Notes: generated from the letters alone by a model not told the origin. DNA of 64,000 bases from an uncultured Rubripirellula sp. (GCA_938075415.1 CALJHC010000003.1:558001-622000); one strand, 5' to 3'. Shown: positions 1 to 8,988, counted from the first letter of the stretch. Program-made: numbers and translations.

Positions 1-12
1 CGCATCTAAGTT

Positions 13-32
13 TCCGCGTCACATGACGCGGA
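13..32. other. Perfect 8-bp stem-loop upstream of ferredoxin gene
   Basis: Positions 13-20 (TCCGCGTC) pair perfectly with 25-32 (GACGCGGA) around an ACAT loop. The stem sits 25 nt before the ferredoxin start codon, and no T-run follows on either strand. It may be the tail of the preceding gene's terminator or an element of the ferredoxin mRNA leader. The window edge prevents a decision. Confidence 0.5.
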
Positions 33-57
33 GCAATAACTATTTAAAGGAAAAAAC

Positions 58-423
58 ATGCCGAAACTGACCGTTAAGGGTGTCGGTGATTTTGAAATCG
101 CCGCGGGAAAACGACTTGTCAAAGCCTTGGTTGAGGATGCCGGGATAGACCAGTTGCACGCCTGTGGCGGCCAATCGAGATGCACAAGCTGCCGAGTCAA
201 AATAGTGAACGGGGAGCCCGATCAAATCACCGAGGCCGAGAAAGAAACACTTCGCGTAAGGGAGATTAGTGACCCAGGTGTTCGATTAAGTTGCCAACTA
301 ACTTGCGATCAAGACATTGAGCTTGAAATCATCAGCCGCTTGGAAGGCAGTGGAAGAAAAGACCTCGGATCGGCGGTGAGCGATGAGATCCAACCCGATC
401 CGAAGTGGACCACAAAAACCTAG
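58..423 (+). CDS. 2Fe-2S ferredoxin (plant/adrenodoxin-type fold)
   Basis: This is a 121-residue soluble electron carrier. The cluster-binding motif C-G-G-Q-S-R-C-T-S-C lies at about residues 40-49 (ACGGQSRCTSC, i.e. CxxxxxCxxC), and the fourth cysteine is in the RLSCQL stretch near residue 82. This is the ligand pattern of [2Fe-2S] ferredoxins of the fer2 family. The N-terminal beta strands (LTVKGVGDFEI) and the length fit the family. The charged C-terminal tail of about 25 residues is dispensable-looking. An AAAGGA ribosome binding site at 46-51, six bases before the ATG, fixes the start. No partner reductase is next to it, so its redox partner is unknown. Confidence 0.9.
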   Translation: MPKLTVKGVGDFEIAAGKRLVKALVEDAGIDQLHACGGQSRCTSCRVKIVNGEPDQITEAEKETLRVREISDPGVRLSCQLTCDQDIELEIISRLEGSGRKDLGSAVSDEIQPDPKWTTKT

Positions 424-763
424 TTCCCGCCTCACCAATTTTCGCTAGAAGCATTCTCACATCATCTCACATCATGAGTTGATGCGTGGACTCCAAAACT
501 TTTCTAAAATTCATCAGTACTGAATCATGGCACTCAATCAAGGGGCTTGAACAGGCCTTTTAGAAACGGTTGAACCCATATCGAAATAGCTCGTGATCCA
601 TTGGCGAATGCACGGCACAACGGAAATCCCCTATTCCCAACGATCTGACATTGGGACCACTCAACAAATTGGAATTCCTGCCTAGACACTGCCAGCATTC
701 GCCTTTTGAACGAGCAGTTCAATGATCTGTTTTTTGAACAGACTCGATAAATCCCAACCTTCT
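424..763. other. Intergenic region without recognised gene
   Basis: This 340-bp stretch lies between the convergent ferredoxin and hydrolase genes. It holds a short direct repeat (TCTCACATCA twice, near 453-473) and a weak CATCA/TGATG hairpin. No gene, RNA or convincing terminator is visible. Confidence 0.5.
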
Positions 764-1759
764 CTATGGAAAATGATGAACAAACCATTTCTCTATCACC
801 GAATCCATCCAGCAGATTCGACCCGGTCCAATGTAGCCGGCATGCCCACCAGATTTGGTCAACATTAAATGCGTCGATGGAGACCATTGCATCGAATCGT
901 CTGTGAAGCAACCAACAGGAACGATCGGATCATCTTCTGACGCGAGCACAAGCGTTGGAACGGTGATGGACGAGGCAACTTCATTACAGGAGCTTTTCTG
1001 GTAGTAATCTAGCGCACTGTCAAAACCACTTAGCGGTGCAGTGAGACGATCGTCGAGCTCGCGCAATGTTCGAGGACGAGGCAACCGCATCTGTCTTTGA
1101 AAGATCTCATCTTGCTGGAGTCGTTCAGGAATTCGGCTAAGTAGTGTTCGAATGAAGTAGTAGTTGTAGAGACGCAATGTACGTTTCTGCATGTGATCGC
1201 TGCAACGCAAAAGATCGATGGGCGGAGCAACGGCAGCAATTTTCCGCATGCGATGAAACCAACTAGGTGATGCATCCTCACCAGTCCCCACTCGACCAGC
1301 GGCGCGAAGCAACTGAGCCGCACCAAGAGAAATACCCGCTGCATAAAGATCACTCTGCGGATACCTCTCCGCAATGAACGACAGCGCTGCGATCACATCC
1401 TGACTGCGCCCCGCATGGGTGAGCTGACCTGACATCTCCGCTCCCGAACCGCAACCTCGCATATCAACACGAAAAACAACAAAACCGCAGCTTAAGAAAC
1501 GCTCGGCAAAGCGTACCATGTAGGGAGATGCATGGGATCCAGATAGGCCGTGAACGAATAACACACAGGGCGAATCCGAAGACACAGACTTCGGTCGATC
1601 CTCGTGGAGCACAATGGTATCACCACCAGAAACCCCCACATAATGCGGTTGTGGCATTAGACCGCTCGCACACTCCGCCCGAATCGATAGGATGGTCTGA
1701 AGATGACCACCTCGAACGAATCGGCTTGACTGAAAAGGAGGGTGGTCAAACTGCTTCAT
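764..1759 (-). CDS. Alpha/beta hydrolase, YheT/ABHD1-3-like family
   Basis: This is a predicted cytoplasmic serine esterase of the UPF0017/YheT group (COG0429). The N-terminus carries the family hallmark F-V-R-G-G-H-L-Q-T. The oxyanion HG is in VLFVHGLSGS near residue 72. The nucleophile is Ser in GISLG near 146, the acid is in SEDDP near 278, and the catalytic His is in GGHAGYI near 308, so the triad is complete. The length of about 331 matches the family. ATG at 1759 is chosen; an in-frame GTG lies two codons upstream at 1765. The gene is divergent from thpR, whose start is about 20 bp away, so the two share a promoter region. The substrate is unknown (the family acts on lipid or short-chain esters). 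Confidence 0.9.
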   Translation of the reverse strand: MKQFDHPPFQSSRFVRGGHLQTILSIRAECASGLMPQPHYVGVSGGDTIVLHEDRPKSVSSDSPCVLFVHGLSGSHASPYMVRFAERFLSCGFVVFRVDMRGCGSGAEMSGQLTHAGRSQDVIAALSFIAERYPQSDLYAAGISLGAAQLLRAAGRVGTGEDASPSWFHRMRKIAAVAPPIDLLRCSDHMQKRTLRLYNYYFIRTLLSRIPERLQQDEIFQRQMRLPRPRTLRELDDRLTAPLSGFDSALDYYQKSSCNEVASSITVPTLVLASEDDPIVPVGCFTDDSMQWSPSTHLMLTKSGGHAGYIGPGRICWMDSVIEKWFVHHFP

Positions 1760-1782
1760 TTTCACATCAAATCACAGAAAAC

Positions 1783-2349
1783 ATGAATTCCATTCGCTCC
1801 TTCATTGCTATTCCGCTCACGAGCGAAATCGCCCGCGCTGCTGCGTTGATGACGAAGCGGTTGCGAGAAAACGGCGATGGAATTAAATGGGTCCCCACCG
1901 ATAATCTGCATCTGACTTTAAAATTCCTTGGCGATGTCTACAACACCGAGGTACCTCAAGTCTGCAAAGTTGTTCAACAAATTTGCGAGGAGCACAAACC
2001 GTTCCAACTTAAATTTTCCGGTGCCGGAGGTCTACCCTCGATTGAACGAGCGAGAGTCGTCCACGCGGGTGTCCAAGATTTCTCGGGCAGACTAACTCAA
2101 ATTGTTACTCAACTCGAACAACGCCTCGCGAAACTAGGGTTCAAGCCTGAACCTAGAGACTACCGCCCGCACCTCACCTTGGGTCGATCCAAATCTAGAA
2201 AAGCAAACGATTCGGTGATCCAGAAAATTCAGAACGAAGCTTCGAAGGAGCTTGGAGAGATGACGGTTGAGGAAGTGCAAATCGTCGCGAGCTTTCTTGA
2301 CAAGCACGGCCCCACCTACCAGGTCATGAACAGCGTCGATATCGGATAA
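1783..2349 (+). CDS. thpR: RNA 2',3'-cyclic phosphodiesterase (2'-5' RNA ligase family)
   Basis: This 188-residue protein belongs to the 2H phosphoesterase superfamily. The two diagnostic H-x-T-L motifs are both intact: HLTLKFLGD near residue 43 and HLTLGRSKS near residue 130. The N-terminal RSFIAIPL strand is typical of ThpR/LigT. The enzyme opens 2',3'-cyclic phosphates to 2'-phosphates in RNA and acts in the cytoplasm. The open frame continues upstream to 1528, but that part overlaps the divergent hydrolase gene and lacks family similarity, so the ATG at 1783 is the credible start. Confidence 0.92.
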   Translation: MNSIRSFIAIPLTSEIARAAALMTKRLRENGDGIKWVPTDNLHLTLKFLGDVYNTEVPQVCKVVQQICEEHKPFQLKFSGAGGLPSIERARVVHAGVQDFSGRLTQIVTQLEQRLAKLGFKPEPRDYRPHLTLGRSKSRKANDSVIQKIQNEASKELGEMTVEEVQIVASFLDKHGPTYQVMNSVDIG

Positions 2350-2460
2350 TCACCGTGTCACAGCCAAGTTTTATTGAAATCAGGACCTCAGTGTATCGGG
2401 ACGCAACCGCTCGAAAATACCCGACGCTTGCGCAATCAAACTCCAACGAAAGGTAATCAA

Positions 2461-4284
2461 CTACTCTTTGATTTGAAACGCAACGTTTGCCTGACCATAC
2501 TTACTTCCTTTGACATCCTCCATGGTCAACTGCAAACGATAATCACCAGATGATAATTCAGACGGCAGGAACATCTGATAGGCAATGAAATAGTCTCTCA
2601 GGTAGTTAGCCGATACCTGCCGATCTGCCGGGAGAATTTGGCTAAACACCTTCACGTCCTTCGAGTCGTAAATTTCATAACTGCCTTGTAATACCGTCTC
2701 AAATCCTTCAGCGGTTTTAGCCGCCTGAAAGTTCTCAACCTCACAATACAGAATGACCTGCTGTCCCGAATCGAATGCCTGACTCGTAAATAACTTTACC
2801 TGTCCATAAGCTTCGATTTCGGTGCAGAAAGCAATGGAGGGAATCTCGAGAGAATCGGTTGCAGCAGCTGCAAATTTCGCAGCTTCGCGAATTTCCGAAG
2901 CGACCGAAGAAAAACGACGGCTTGGAACAGGATGACCATCGGGATCAATCATATTCCATAACCCCTGCAATTGATGACGCAAGAACTCCTTCTCGACCTC
3001 AGAAACACCCGCAATAGATTCCACCGCAGTATTCGGATCACCCGCCAAAACCATGAGGTGCCCCAGCTTCACCAAACGCCGATGCCTCTCAGCCTCTGTC
3101 TCCTCGGCAGAAACGTTTCCCATAGCAAGAATCAATGCGGCGAGAAGTTCACCCTCCGACATCTTGGAGATTTCGAGAGAATTACCGCCAAGTTGACCGA
3201 TTAAATCCTTTCGTTCTAAAGGCTCCTCCGCACTCGCCTGAACAATGCCGGAATCCGACATTGCTTCCTTCTCACTTGCAACTTCGGCGACCACTTCAGT
3301 CTCAACCAACTCAGTCTCAACCAACTCAGTCTCAACCACTTCAGTCTCAACCACTTCAGTAACTTCTGCCTCTTCAACTTCTGAACCATCACTCCCCTCA
3401 ACGATACCCTCAGACGGTATCGTTAAGTCGTTCGCGATCGGCAAGGCTAATTCCGACGGTGGTACCGACAAACTCTCTTCAGGTAAATCAACTTCTTTTT
3501 CCGATTCTGTTCCTGATAGCAGGTTCTCATCCGGCATCTGCTCTGACGCAAGTCTTTCTGGTCGCTGCGAATCTGACCCTACCTCAGCCTCCGGCAAATT
3601 TGGCATCTGACTTAATGTTTTGGCGAGCTCCTCCGCAACCGGATGAGGACGGTTGGTTCGATCAGCCTTGTCAGCTACGGCCGCTATAAATTGCTGCAAT
3701 GCCTTTTCCCGAGTCTCTGTCGGGCAGTCTCGTAAAGCTGCGAGCAACTGCTCTGCGTCCATTTCCGTTGTCAGCAAAGGTGGCGATTTGTCGGAACCTG
3801 CCGATGATTCTGCCGTCGTGATCTCAGACGTATTAGTGCCGAGAGAAGGCTCTGGTTGGTCGGCCTCTGCCGACACAACCGCTTCCTGTGACAATGAAAT
3901 TTCGATTGGATTGGCAGCTAGTTCGCCTGGAGATGATGTTGACTGATCATCTGACGTTTCATCCGAGACGCTGGCAATCTTTTCGATAGGTGCCAATTCC
4001 TCATCGGAAACCTGAGCAACGTTAACCTTCGAGTCTATCGCCAATTGATCTTTGGGCATTTCAAGTGGCATGACAATCGATTCATCCTCCGATGAATCGA
4101 CCGGGCTTTTCGATTTTGTCGTTGCTAACCTCTGAGGCGGAGAATCAATCTCCAACCCGTCTGTATCGCTGGTTTTCGTAATTTGGACCGAACGACTGAA
4201 GGGATTTGCACCGCGGCATCCCGACATCAAAAGCACCAAACTAACAATAACCCAACGATTCACTTTGATCGTGGAAAAGCGCAT
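2461..4284 (-). CDS. Acidic planctomycete lipoprotein with conserved C-terminal domain
   Basis: The protein has about 607 residues and an unknown function. The N-terminus is a lipoprotein signal: basic start, hydrophobic VIVSLVLLMSGC, with the lipobox Cys near residue 23. Residues of about 40-380 are low-complexity and strongly acidic (Glu, Ser, Val), and contain a tandem run of the pentapeptide T-E-V/L-V-E encoded by a 15-bp DNA repeat. The last 130 residues form a compact beta-rich domain (FCTEIEAYGQVKLF, YRLQLTMEDVKGSKYGQA), a tail I recall from other planctomycete proteins. The layout suggests an outer- or inner-membrane anchor, a flexible spacer and an extracytoplasmic ligand-binding head. 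ATG at 4284 is preferred over an upstream in-frame codon at 4305 because it starts directly with a basic signal-peptide n-region. Confidence 0.75.
   Translation of the reverse strand: MRFSTIKVNRWVIVSLVLLMSGCRGANPFSRSVQITKTSDTDGLEIDSPPQRLATTKSKSPVDSSEDESIVMPLEMPKDQLAIDSKVNVAQVSDEELAPIEKIASVSDETSDDQSTSSPGELAANPIEISLSQEAVVSAEADQPEPSLGTNTSEITTAESSAGSDKSPPLLTTEMDAEQLLAALRDCPTETREKALQQFIAAVADKADRTNRPHPVAEELAKTLSQMPNLPEAEVGSDSQRPERLASEQMPDENLLSGTESEKEVDLPEESLSVPPSELALPIANDLTIPSEGIVEGSDGSEVEEAEVTEVVETEVVETELVETELVETEVVAEVASEKEAMSDSGIVQASAEEPLERKDLIGQLGGNSLEISKMSEGELLAALILAMGNVSAEETEAERHRRLVKLGHLMVLAGDPNTAVESIAGVSEVEKEFLRHQLQGLWNMIDPDGHPVPSRRFSSVASEIREAAKFAAAATDSLEIPSIAFCTEIEAYGQVKLFTSQAFDSGQQVILYCEVENFQAAKTAEGFETVLQGSYEIYDSKDVKVFSQILPADRQVSANYLRDYFIAYQMFLPSELSSGDYRLQLTMEDVKGSKYGQANVAFQIKE
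3292..3360 (-). repeat. 15-bp tandem repeat inside the lipoprotein gene
   Basis: About four and a half copies of a 15-bp unit, (C)CACTTCAGTCTCAA or CCAACTCAGTCTCAA, run head to tail. Read on the minus strand each unit encodes T-E-V-V-E or T-E-L-V-E, so copy-number change would lengthen the acidic spacer without shifting frame. Confidence 0.85.
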
Positions 4285-4305
4285 GACTGAACCGTGTTTA
4301 TGCAA

Positions 4306-4762
4306 GCTGACGAATGACTCCTGCTTGACCTCGCAGTGTCCCTTGGAGCTGACGTTACGAAATTCCCTCGAACAAACACAACGCTAATTTCGCACGACGC
4401 ATCTGCGTGTGAACACTGCTCAAAGCTTCTCGGGGATCAATCTCACGGTCTGTTAATTCGGATGCGAACGTCATCATCGCCATGCTCTCCCGCTATCGCA
4501 TCCATAGAAAACCCCTCCTTTACGACTATGCTTATATCAGACCCAAAAGTACCACTTGCTGCTGCGTAATACGGCTAAAATTAATTAGCCATTAAGTGCT
4601 AGCATAAAAATGCTCGAAAATCGCCCGTTTCCACGAATCGGGAAAGCCAGTATGACTTCTAAATTAAAGTACCAATCTGAAAACAGATCGTTAATAAATT
4701 GTCTACCTCGCAACGACGTGACTCGCCAATTGAACCGCATGAAGAAAAAGCCTTAACTAATC
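4306..4762. other. Divergent intergenic region, probable promoters
   Basis: This 457-bp AT-richer stretch separates the divergent lipoprotein and glycosyltransferase genes, so it must contain both promoters. No convincing sigma-70 pair, operator or RNA gene could be picked out. The open frames within it show no family similarity. Confidence 0.45.
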
Positions 4763-6106
4763 TTGACGCATTCGACGATCACTGAGCCCTCGAATCCCTC
4801 GAGGCCGCGGATAATTCTGATTGATGACAACATCCAAGGCGAGGCAGGGCACTACCTCGAACTGTCTCGATTGTTGATCCGAGGCGCAAATACCAAAGGT
4901 TACGATTGCGTTCTTGCAACCAATCGCCGCTTTCAACCCAGCGATGACCTAGAGCAGGAATGCCTTGTGCGGTCGATTTTTGAACCGCACCGCATGTTAC
5001 GTTGGTCACTCGGACCCGATGGGAATTCACAACGATGCAGAGATCTTGATGGTGAACTGATCGACGGTTCACCGCTTCGTCGTCTTTCCTTAAAAATCAA
5101 GGAAAGGCTGCGGAAGAGGAAAACGCAGCCAAAAGTAATGCTGCAGAGCTGGGCAAAGTCATGCGCCTACCTTATTCAAGACCTCAAGCCCGGACCAGAA
5201 GACCGCATTGTCATCGCAACGGCAGATGACTTCTCACTGCTTGCATTCGCAGCGGCAATGAAACAAGTCACTTCACGATCCTTGAAAGTTCATTTGATCT
5301 TTCACTTTGCACCATTCGGAGAAAATGAAAAGAAAAACTCGCCCAGAAAAGAAGCGATGCGACACCAGTTCTCCATTGCAATCAGCGCCCTGAGCAAGCA
5401 TCAAATCAAAATGCATGCCACGACTGATGAACTAAAGCAGCAATTCAATGAATTACTGCAAAGGAACCTTGTCTCGTCGATCTGCTACCCCACTCGTGAG
5501 TGCTCGAACGCGGCAGGATCGACAAGAAGTATTCCTAAAGCAATGCTCGCTGGTATGGCTCGAAGTGAAAAAGGAAAGCATGCGATCCATGATTTTCTTT
5601 TAGGTCTTCACAAGCAGCATCTGATCAACAGCGACAATGGCTTTCAACCCTCTTTACAGGTCCCCGCCAGACAGTGGAAATCTATCATTCCAAAACGTCT
5701 TCACTCATCTTGTGATGGGGAAGGCATAGAACTCATCACAAATCATCTCTCTGCGAAGGCGTATCATGATTGGCTCAAAAGTGCGAATCTGGCAATCTTC
5801 CTTTACGATCGCAAGAAGTATCAAGTGCGTTGCAGCGGCGTACTCTTAGAAATGCTTTGCAGAGGCGTACCGGTTATTGTCCCGGACCAATGCTGGCTTG
5901 CCTCTCAAGTCCAACTAGCGGGAGGCAACGGAAGCGTGGGATACATCTATCAGGACAGAAAACAGATTCCGATGCTGATGCAACAGTTTCTTGCTGAACA
6001 GGACCGACTGAAAGAACAAGCGTGTGAGTATGCAGTGGATTTAAGAAAAAAACACAATCCGAGTCATACGTTATCAATGATGGAAATTCCGAATGCGACC
6101 ACGTAA
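4763..6106 (+). CDS. Glycosyltransferase-like protein (GT-B C-terminal half)
   Basis: The protein has 447 residues. The N-terminal part has IILIDDN followed by GEAGHYLELSR, resembling the first Rossmann unit of GT4-type glycosyltransferases. Residues of about 330-400 show the nucleotide-sugar-binding pattern of the second GT-B domain: a loop after ANLAIFLYD, then SGVLLEMLCRGVPVIVPD, where the family has E-A-x-x-x-G-x-P-V. A donor-site E-x7-E motif is not obvious, so donor and acceptor cannot be named. No signal or membrane segment is seen. The proposed start is TTG at 4763; no nearby in-frame ATG exists before the conserved region and the ribosome binding site is poor. The gene stands alone. 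Confidence 0.65.
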   Translation: MTHSTITEPSNPSRPRIILIDDNIQGEAGHYLELSRLLIRGANTKGYDCVLATNRRFQPSDDLEQECLVRSIFEPHRMLRWSLGPDGNSQRCRDLDGELIDGSPLRRLSLKIKERLRKRKTQPKVMLQSWAKSCAYLIQDLKPGPEDRIVIATADDFSLLAFAAAMKQVTSRSLKVHLIFHFAPFGENEKKNSPRKEAMRHQFSIAISALSKHQIKMHATTDELKQQFNELLQRNLVSSICYPTRECSNAAGSTRSIPKAMLAGMARSEKGKHAIHDFLLGLHKQHLINSDNGFQPSLQVPARQWKSIIPKRLHSSCDGEGIELITNHLSAKAYHDWLKSANLAIFLYDRKKYQVRCSGVLLEMLCRGVPVIVPDQCWLASQVQLAGGNGSVGYIYQDRKQIPMLMQQFLAEQDRLKEQACEYAVDLRKKHNPSHTLSMMEIPNATT

Positions 6107-6175
6107 AACACCCATCGCGTTTCACCATGAAAACCAAATCATGATTACAACAACCCCTAGCGATAACAACATGAC

Positions 6176-6222
6176 AAAAAACAGGGGCTCACACGCCGTT
6201 TAAAACGACTCATGAGCCCCTG
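6176..6222 (-). terminator. Rho-independent terminator of the 6261-6653 gene
   Basis: CAGGGGCTCA (6182-6191) pairs perfectly with TGAGCCCCTG (6213-6222). On the minus strand the hairpin is followed at once by six T residues (complement of 6176-6181). It lies about 40 bp past the stop codon of the minus-strand gene, and may also serve the plus-strand gene ending at 6106. Confidence 0.85.
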
Positions 6223-6260
6223 CGGAAATTCAGCATACGCCGTTAGCGAAGACGGATGGT

Positions 6261-6653
6261 TTAAAGTTCAGCCAACTCCTTCTCCATCTCATCTTCTTGT
6301 GTCTCGACTGCATCTTGATCCTCCGTCTCCTCGACATCGAGTCCAAGTTGATCAAATTGTTCGTCGGTAAGTTTGAGATAACCCAGTGACCGAATTACCT
6401 CAAGCACCTCACTGCAAGTGGGGAACATCCTTCCGGACGCTCGCTTGTAATCATCCATCGCCCGCATGAATTCAATCTCATCACCGTTGTAATCTCGCTC
6501 ACATGTTGTTGGGTCGATGTGGCGTCTTCGCTGTTTTTTTGGGGCAACAACTTCGCGACTTCCTTCTTCTGCGTCTCTTCGATCTCCCCTGCGTCGATCA
6601 ATGGTGACAATGTCATCTTGAGTAGTCGAATCAACGGGGTTGGAAACAGTCAT
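6261..6653 (-). CDS. Conserved planctomycete hypothetical protein
   Basis: This 130-residue protein has three zones. The N-terminal third is Arg/Asp-rich ([13 protein letters not shown] then [10 protein letters not shown]). A helical core at about 60-105 contains [19 protein letters not shown] and the phrase [16 protein letters not shown]. The tail is very acidic (residues 108-130). I recall the core phrase from other planctomycete hypothetical proteins, but no function is known. The core could be a small helical nucleic-acid- or protein-binding unit, which is only inference. An ATG at 6653 is preferred to an in-frame codon at 6698. The gene is monocistronic, with a strong terminator directly downstream. 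Confidence 0.75.
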   Translation of the reverse strand: MTVSNPVDSTTQDDIVTIDRRRGDRRDAEEGSREVVAPKKQRRRHIDPTTCERDYNGDEIEFMRAMDDYKRASGRMFPTCSEVLEVIRSLGYLKLTDEQFDQLGLDVEETEDQDAVETQEDEMEKELAEL

Positions 6654-6862
6654 GCTGAGTGGTCCTTCGGATATCAACAAGAACAGATTCTGCGTCACCG
6701 ATTCGCATCACTGGTCTTGTCGGGAATACTTGTCAAAGAAACCTAGCACGCGGATTACGGAGACTATGCCTGACAGCTAAGATTTAACGACCAGAAAAAG
6801 GGGTTCGGTTAGGTAAGGTAGCAGGCTGTGAGGATTGTGACGATTAGCCAGCATTTGATTGA

Positions 6863-7540
6863 TCAAATCTCGTGATTTTGGCTATCGGAATGCGAAGAAG
6901 GCGACTGGATTCTGCTTACAAATCGACTTCCGATGGCGGCCATCATCAACGGAACCCCGATTGCGATTCCAATGGCGACAGTCAGCCACTGATACTTTTC
7001 TGCCAAGTCACCCAGAGTCGAATAGGTGATGGCAACAACCAAGTTGCTGGCCAGAACTGCCGGCAAGAAACGACGCCAGGCCAAGCTGTGAATACCAGCC
7101 ATCAACACACCAGCCTCAGCAAAAACAGGGATGGCGCGTGTCATTACGAGGACGGATGGTCCGTATCGATCGATCAAACGATGCATTTGACGAAGATCAT
7201 CTTGATCTGAGAACCAGGTGGCAAACCGCTGACCGAACCTGGAAGCGAGAACGAACCCCAAAATGGCTCCAAGGTTCATGCCAGTCCACGTCACAAAGGT
7301 TCCCAGCCACCAGCCGAGACGCCATCCATTCAATGTGCTGATGACGCTCGATGGAATGGGCAAGAAGATATCGGTGGTGAGTAAACCAATCGAAAGAAGA
7401 CTGGTCTGCAGAGGACTCGGCGGCGAGCTCGTGACACCGTCAAGCATTTCCTGAATGGTCTCACCGATAAAAAGAAACGGAACAATCGGTATCAGCAGCA
7501 CAAAAACCATTAAGGGGAAGGTTCGCAAGAGCTGCCACAT
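6863..7540 (-). CDS. VTT-domain (DedA/TVP38-like) integral membrane protein
   Basis: The protein has 225 residues and about five hydrophobic segments. The VTT (SNARE-associated) domain is marked by the re-entrant stretch FLPIPSSVISTLNGWRLG near 58-76, the GxxLG-type helix GAILGFVLASRFGQRF near 92-107, and the second half-repeat beginning RYGPSVLVMTRAIPVFAEAGVLMAG near 125-150, where the Arg and acidic residue in the re-entrant loop are conserved in the family. Such proteins work as lipid scramblases or flippases in the inner membrane. The gene is followed at 70 bp by an FMN-binding protein upstream in the same direction, without clear functional linkage. Confidence 0.88.
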   Translation of the reverse strand: MWQLLRTFPLMVFVLLIPIVPFLFIGETIQEMLDGVTSSPPSPLQTSLLSIGLLTTDIFLPIPSSVISTLNGWRLGWWLGTFVTWTGMNLGAILGFVLASRFGQRFATWFSDQDDLRQMHRLIDRYGPSVLVMTRAIPVFAEAGVLMAGIHSLAWRRFLPAVLASNLVVAITYSTLGDLAEKYQWLTVAIGIAIGVPLMMAAIGSRFVSRIQSPSSHSDSQNHEI

Positions 7541-7610
7541 CGATTTGTCTCTCCCGAGAGATCCATCACTGTCTAATCAGGTGCCCACTGGTAACCCAAA
7601 ACAGCTAGTT

Positions 7611-8063
7611 TCATTTGATGACAATATCAACTTGATGATACTCCAACGCCCATTCCCTCATGTAACAGACAGCAACTGGCTCCACTCGGTAGACAACTAA
7701 TTCTGGATTATCAATCGTTCCAAGATAGTTTCTGAGTAATGGATTGGATCCCCAAATTTCCTTCAGAACGTTTTCATCTTCGACGATCGTAACGTGGCCA
7801 GTAATCCGCACTTGATCATGAGAGGAATCCAGGTAACAAAGTTCCACTTTTGGATTCGCGCGAAGCTGTTCGGTTTTACGATAGCTTCGCAAATTTGCGA
7901 TATAAACCACAAAGCCTTTTGTCATAACCGGGGAAACGGGTCGAACACGTGGCTGATCACCATCACTTGTTGCAAGCACTGGGAAACGGTCTGCTTTCAA
8001 GACAGCCAAGGCCAAGTCACGAACCTGTTCAGGTAAGACAGGGTCGGGTGCCGGTCGATTCAT
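7611..8063 (-). CDS. Pyridoxamine 5'-phosphate oxidase-fold FMN-binding protein
   Basis: This 150-residue protein has the split-barrel flavin-binding fold. FPVLATSDGDQPRVRPVSP near residues 28-46 is the typical first beta-hairpin. GFVVYIANLRSYRKTEQLRANPKVELCYLD follows the family pattern with the FMN-phosphate-contacting K/R residues. It is shorter than true PdxH (about 210) and lacks its C-terminal substrate-binding Arg-x-His segment, so it is a general PNPOx-like oxidoreductase rather than a B6 enzyme. It lies 29 bp downstream of trpA on the same strand and could be co-transcribed with it. Confidence 0.85.
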   Translation of the reverse strand: MNRPAPDPVLPEQVRDLALAVLKADRFPVLATSDGDQPRVRPVSPVMTKGFVVYIANLRSYRKTEQLRANPKVELCYLDSSHDQVRITGHVTIVEDENVLKEIWGSNPLLRNYLGTIDNPELVVYRVEPVAVCYMREWALEYHQVDIVIK

Positions 8064-8092
8064 CTTTCTGGTTCCTCCACTCGGTTCACTGC

Positions 8093-8893
8093 TTAAGCAC
8101 GATCAATTGCTTCTCGTAAATCGCTGATGAAAGAAGTTACCGATGAAATTGCATCAGAATCCTTATCAGCTTCAGCAACTCGGCGGATGATTGCTGAACC
8201 AACAATCAAGCCATCAGCAACCGGCGCTAATTGCGCCGCGGTCTCCACACTGCTGATTCCGAAGCCAATGCAGATTGGAAGATCCGTTTCTCCGCGCAAC
8301 CATGAAACGCTATCGGCAAGATTATCGGGCATGCTTTTTCTCTCGCCCGTAATTCCAGTAACTGAGACATAGTAAAGGAAGCCGGAGGAGGATTCGGCAA
8401 TCCGAACTTGGCGTTCTTTGGGCGTGGTTGGAGTTACCAACTGGATAAGACTAAAATCCTCACCGCGACAGATTGCTGCCAGTTCACCCGCCTCTTCTAC
8501 CAATAAATCTGGAACGATCGCCCCAGAGTATCCAGCCGCCTTCGCCAACTTTACGTAATTCAACAAGCCAATTCGGTAAACGATGGAATAACTAACCATG
8601 GTGACCATCGGCATCTTCAACTCTTTTACCAATTCGCTCCCAAGGTCGAACACCTGCTGCAGCTTGAAACCAGCATCCAATGCCCGTTGATACGAGGCCT
8701 GAATCACAGGTCCGTCCGCAATCGGGTCACTGTAGGGCACTCCGACTTCACACAGATCTGCTCCGGCTTTTGACGCCGCGTTAATGAGCTCTGCAGTTGT
8801 TGCGATACTGGGATCTCCAGCTGTAAAAAAAGGCATGAGCGCCTTCTGCTGAGATGAACGAAGCGAGATAAAAAGTTGATCAACCGATGACAT
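8093..8893 (-). CDS. trpA: Tryptophan synthase alpha chain
   Basis: This 266-residue TIM-barrel enzyme cleaves indole-3-glycerol phosphate to indole and glyceraldehyde 3-phosphate, with indole passed to the beta subunit. The diagnostic motifs are all present: LMPFFTAGDP at the N-terminus, catalytic Glu in LCEVGVPYSDP near 49, catalytic Asp in SDPIADGPVIQ near 60, the YYVSVTGITG loop near 175 and the phosphate-binding GFGISS near 210. The length matches the family. trpB is not in the window, so the tryptophan genes are split in this genome. No trp leader peptide or attenuator was seen in the 95 bp upstream. Confidence 0.97.
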   Translation of the reverse strand: MSSVDQLFISLRSSQQKALMPFFTAGDPSIATTAELINAASKAGADLCEVGVPYSDPIADGPVIQASYQRALDAGFKLQQVFDLGSELVKELKMPMVTMVSYSIVYRIGLLNYVKLAKAAGYSGAIVPDLLVEEAGELAAICRGEDFSLIQLVTPTTPKERQVRIAESSSGFLYYVSVTGITGERKSMPDNLADSVSWLRGETDLPICIGFGISSVETAAQLAPVADGLIVGSAIIRRVAEADKDSDAISSVTSFISDLREAIDRA

Positions 8894-8988
8894 TGAAGTT
8901 CACAACGAGACGAGAGAGTGACTGAAGTACAAAAGAAAATTGAATGACCAAAAACCCAGGGTCTGCCCACAAGCGTTTCGTGGACAGC

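Noticed and set aside
1528..1782. N-terminal extension of thpR
   Set aside because: It is in frame but overlaps the divergent hydrolase gene and has no family similarity. The ATG at 1783 begins the conserved region.
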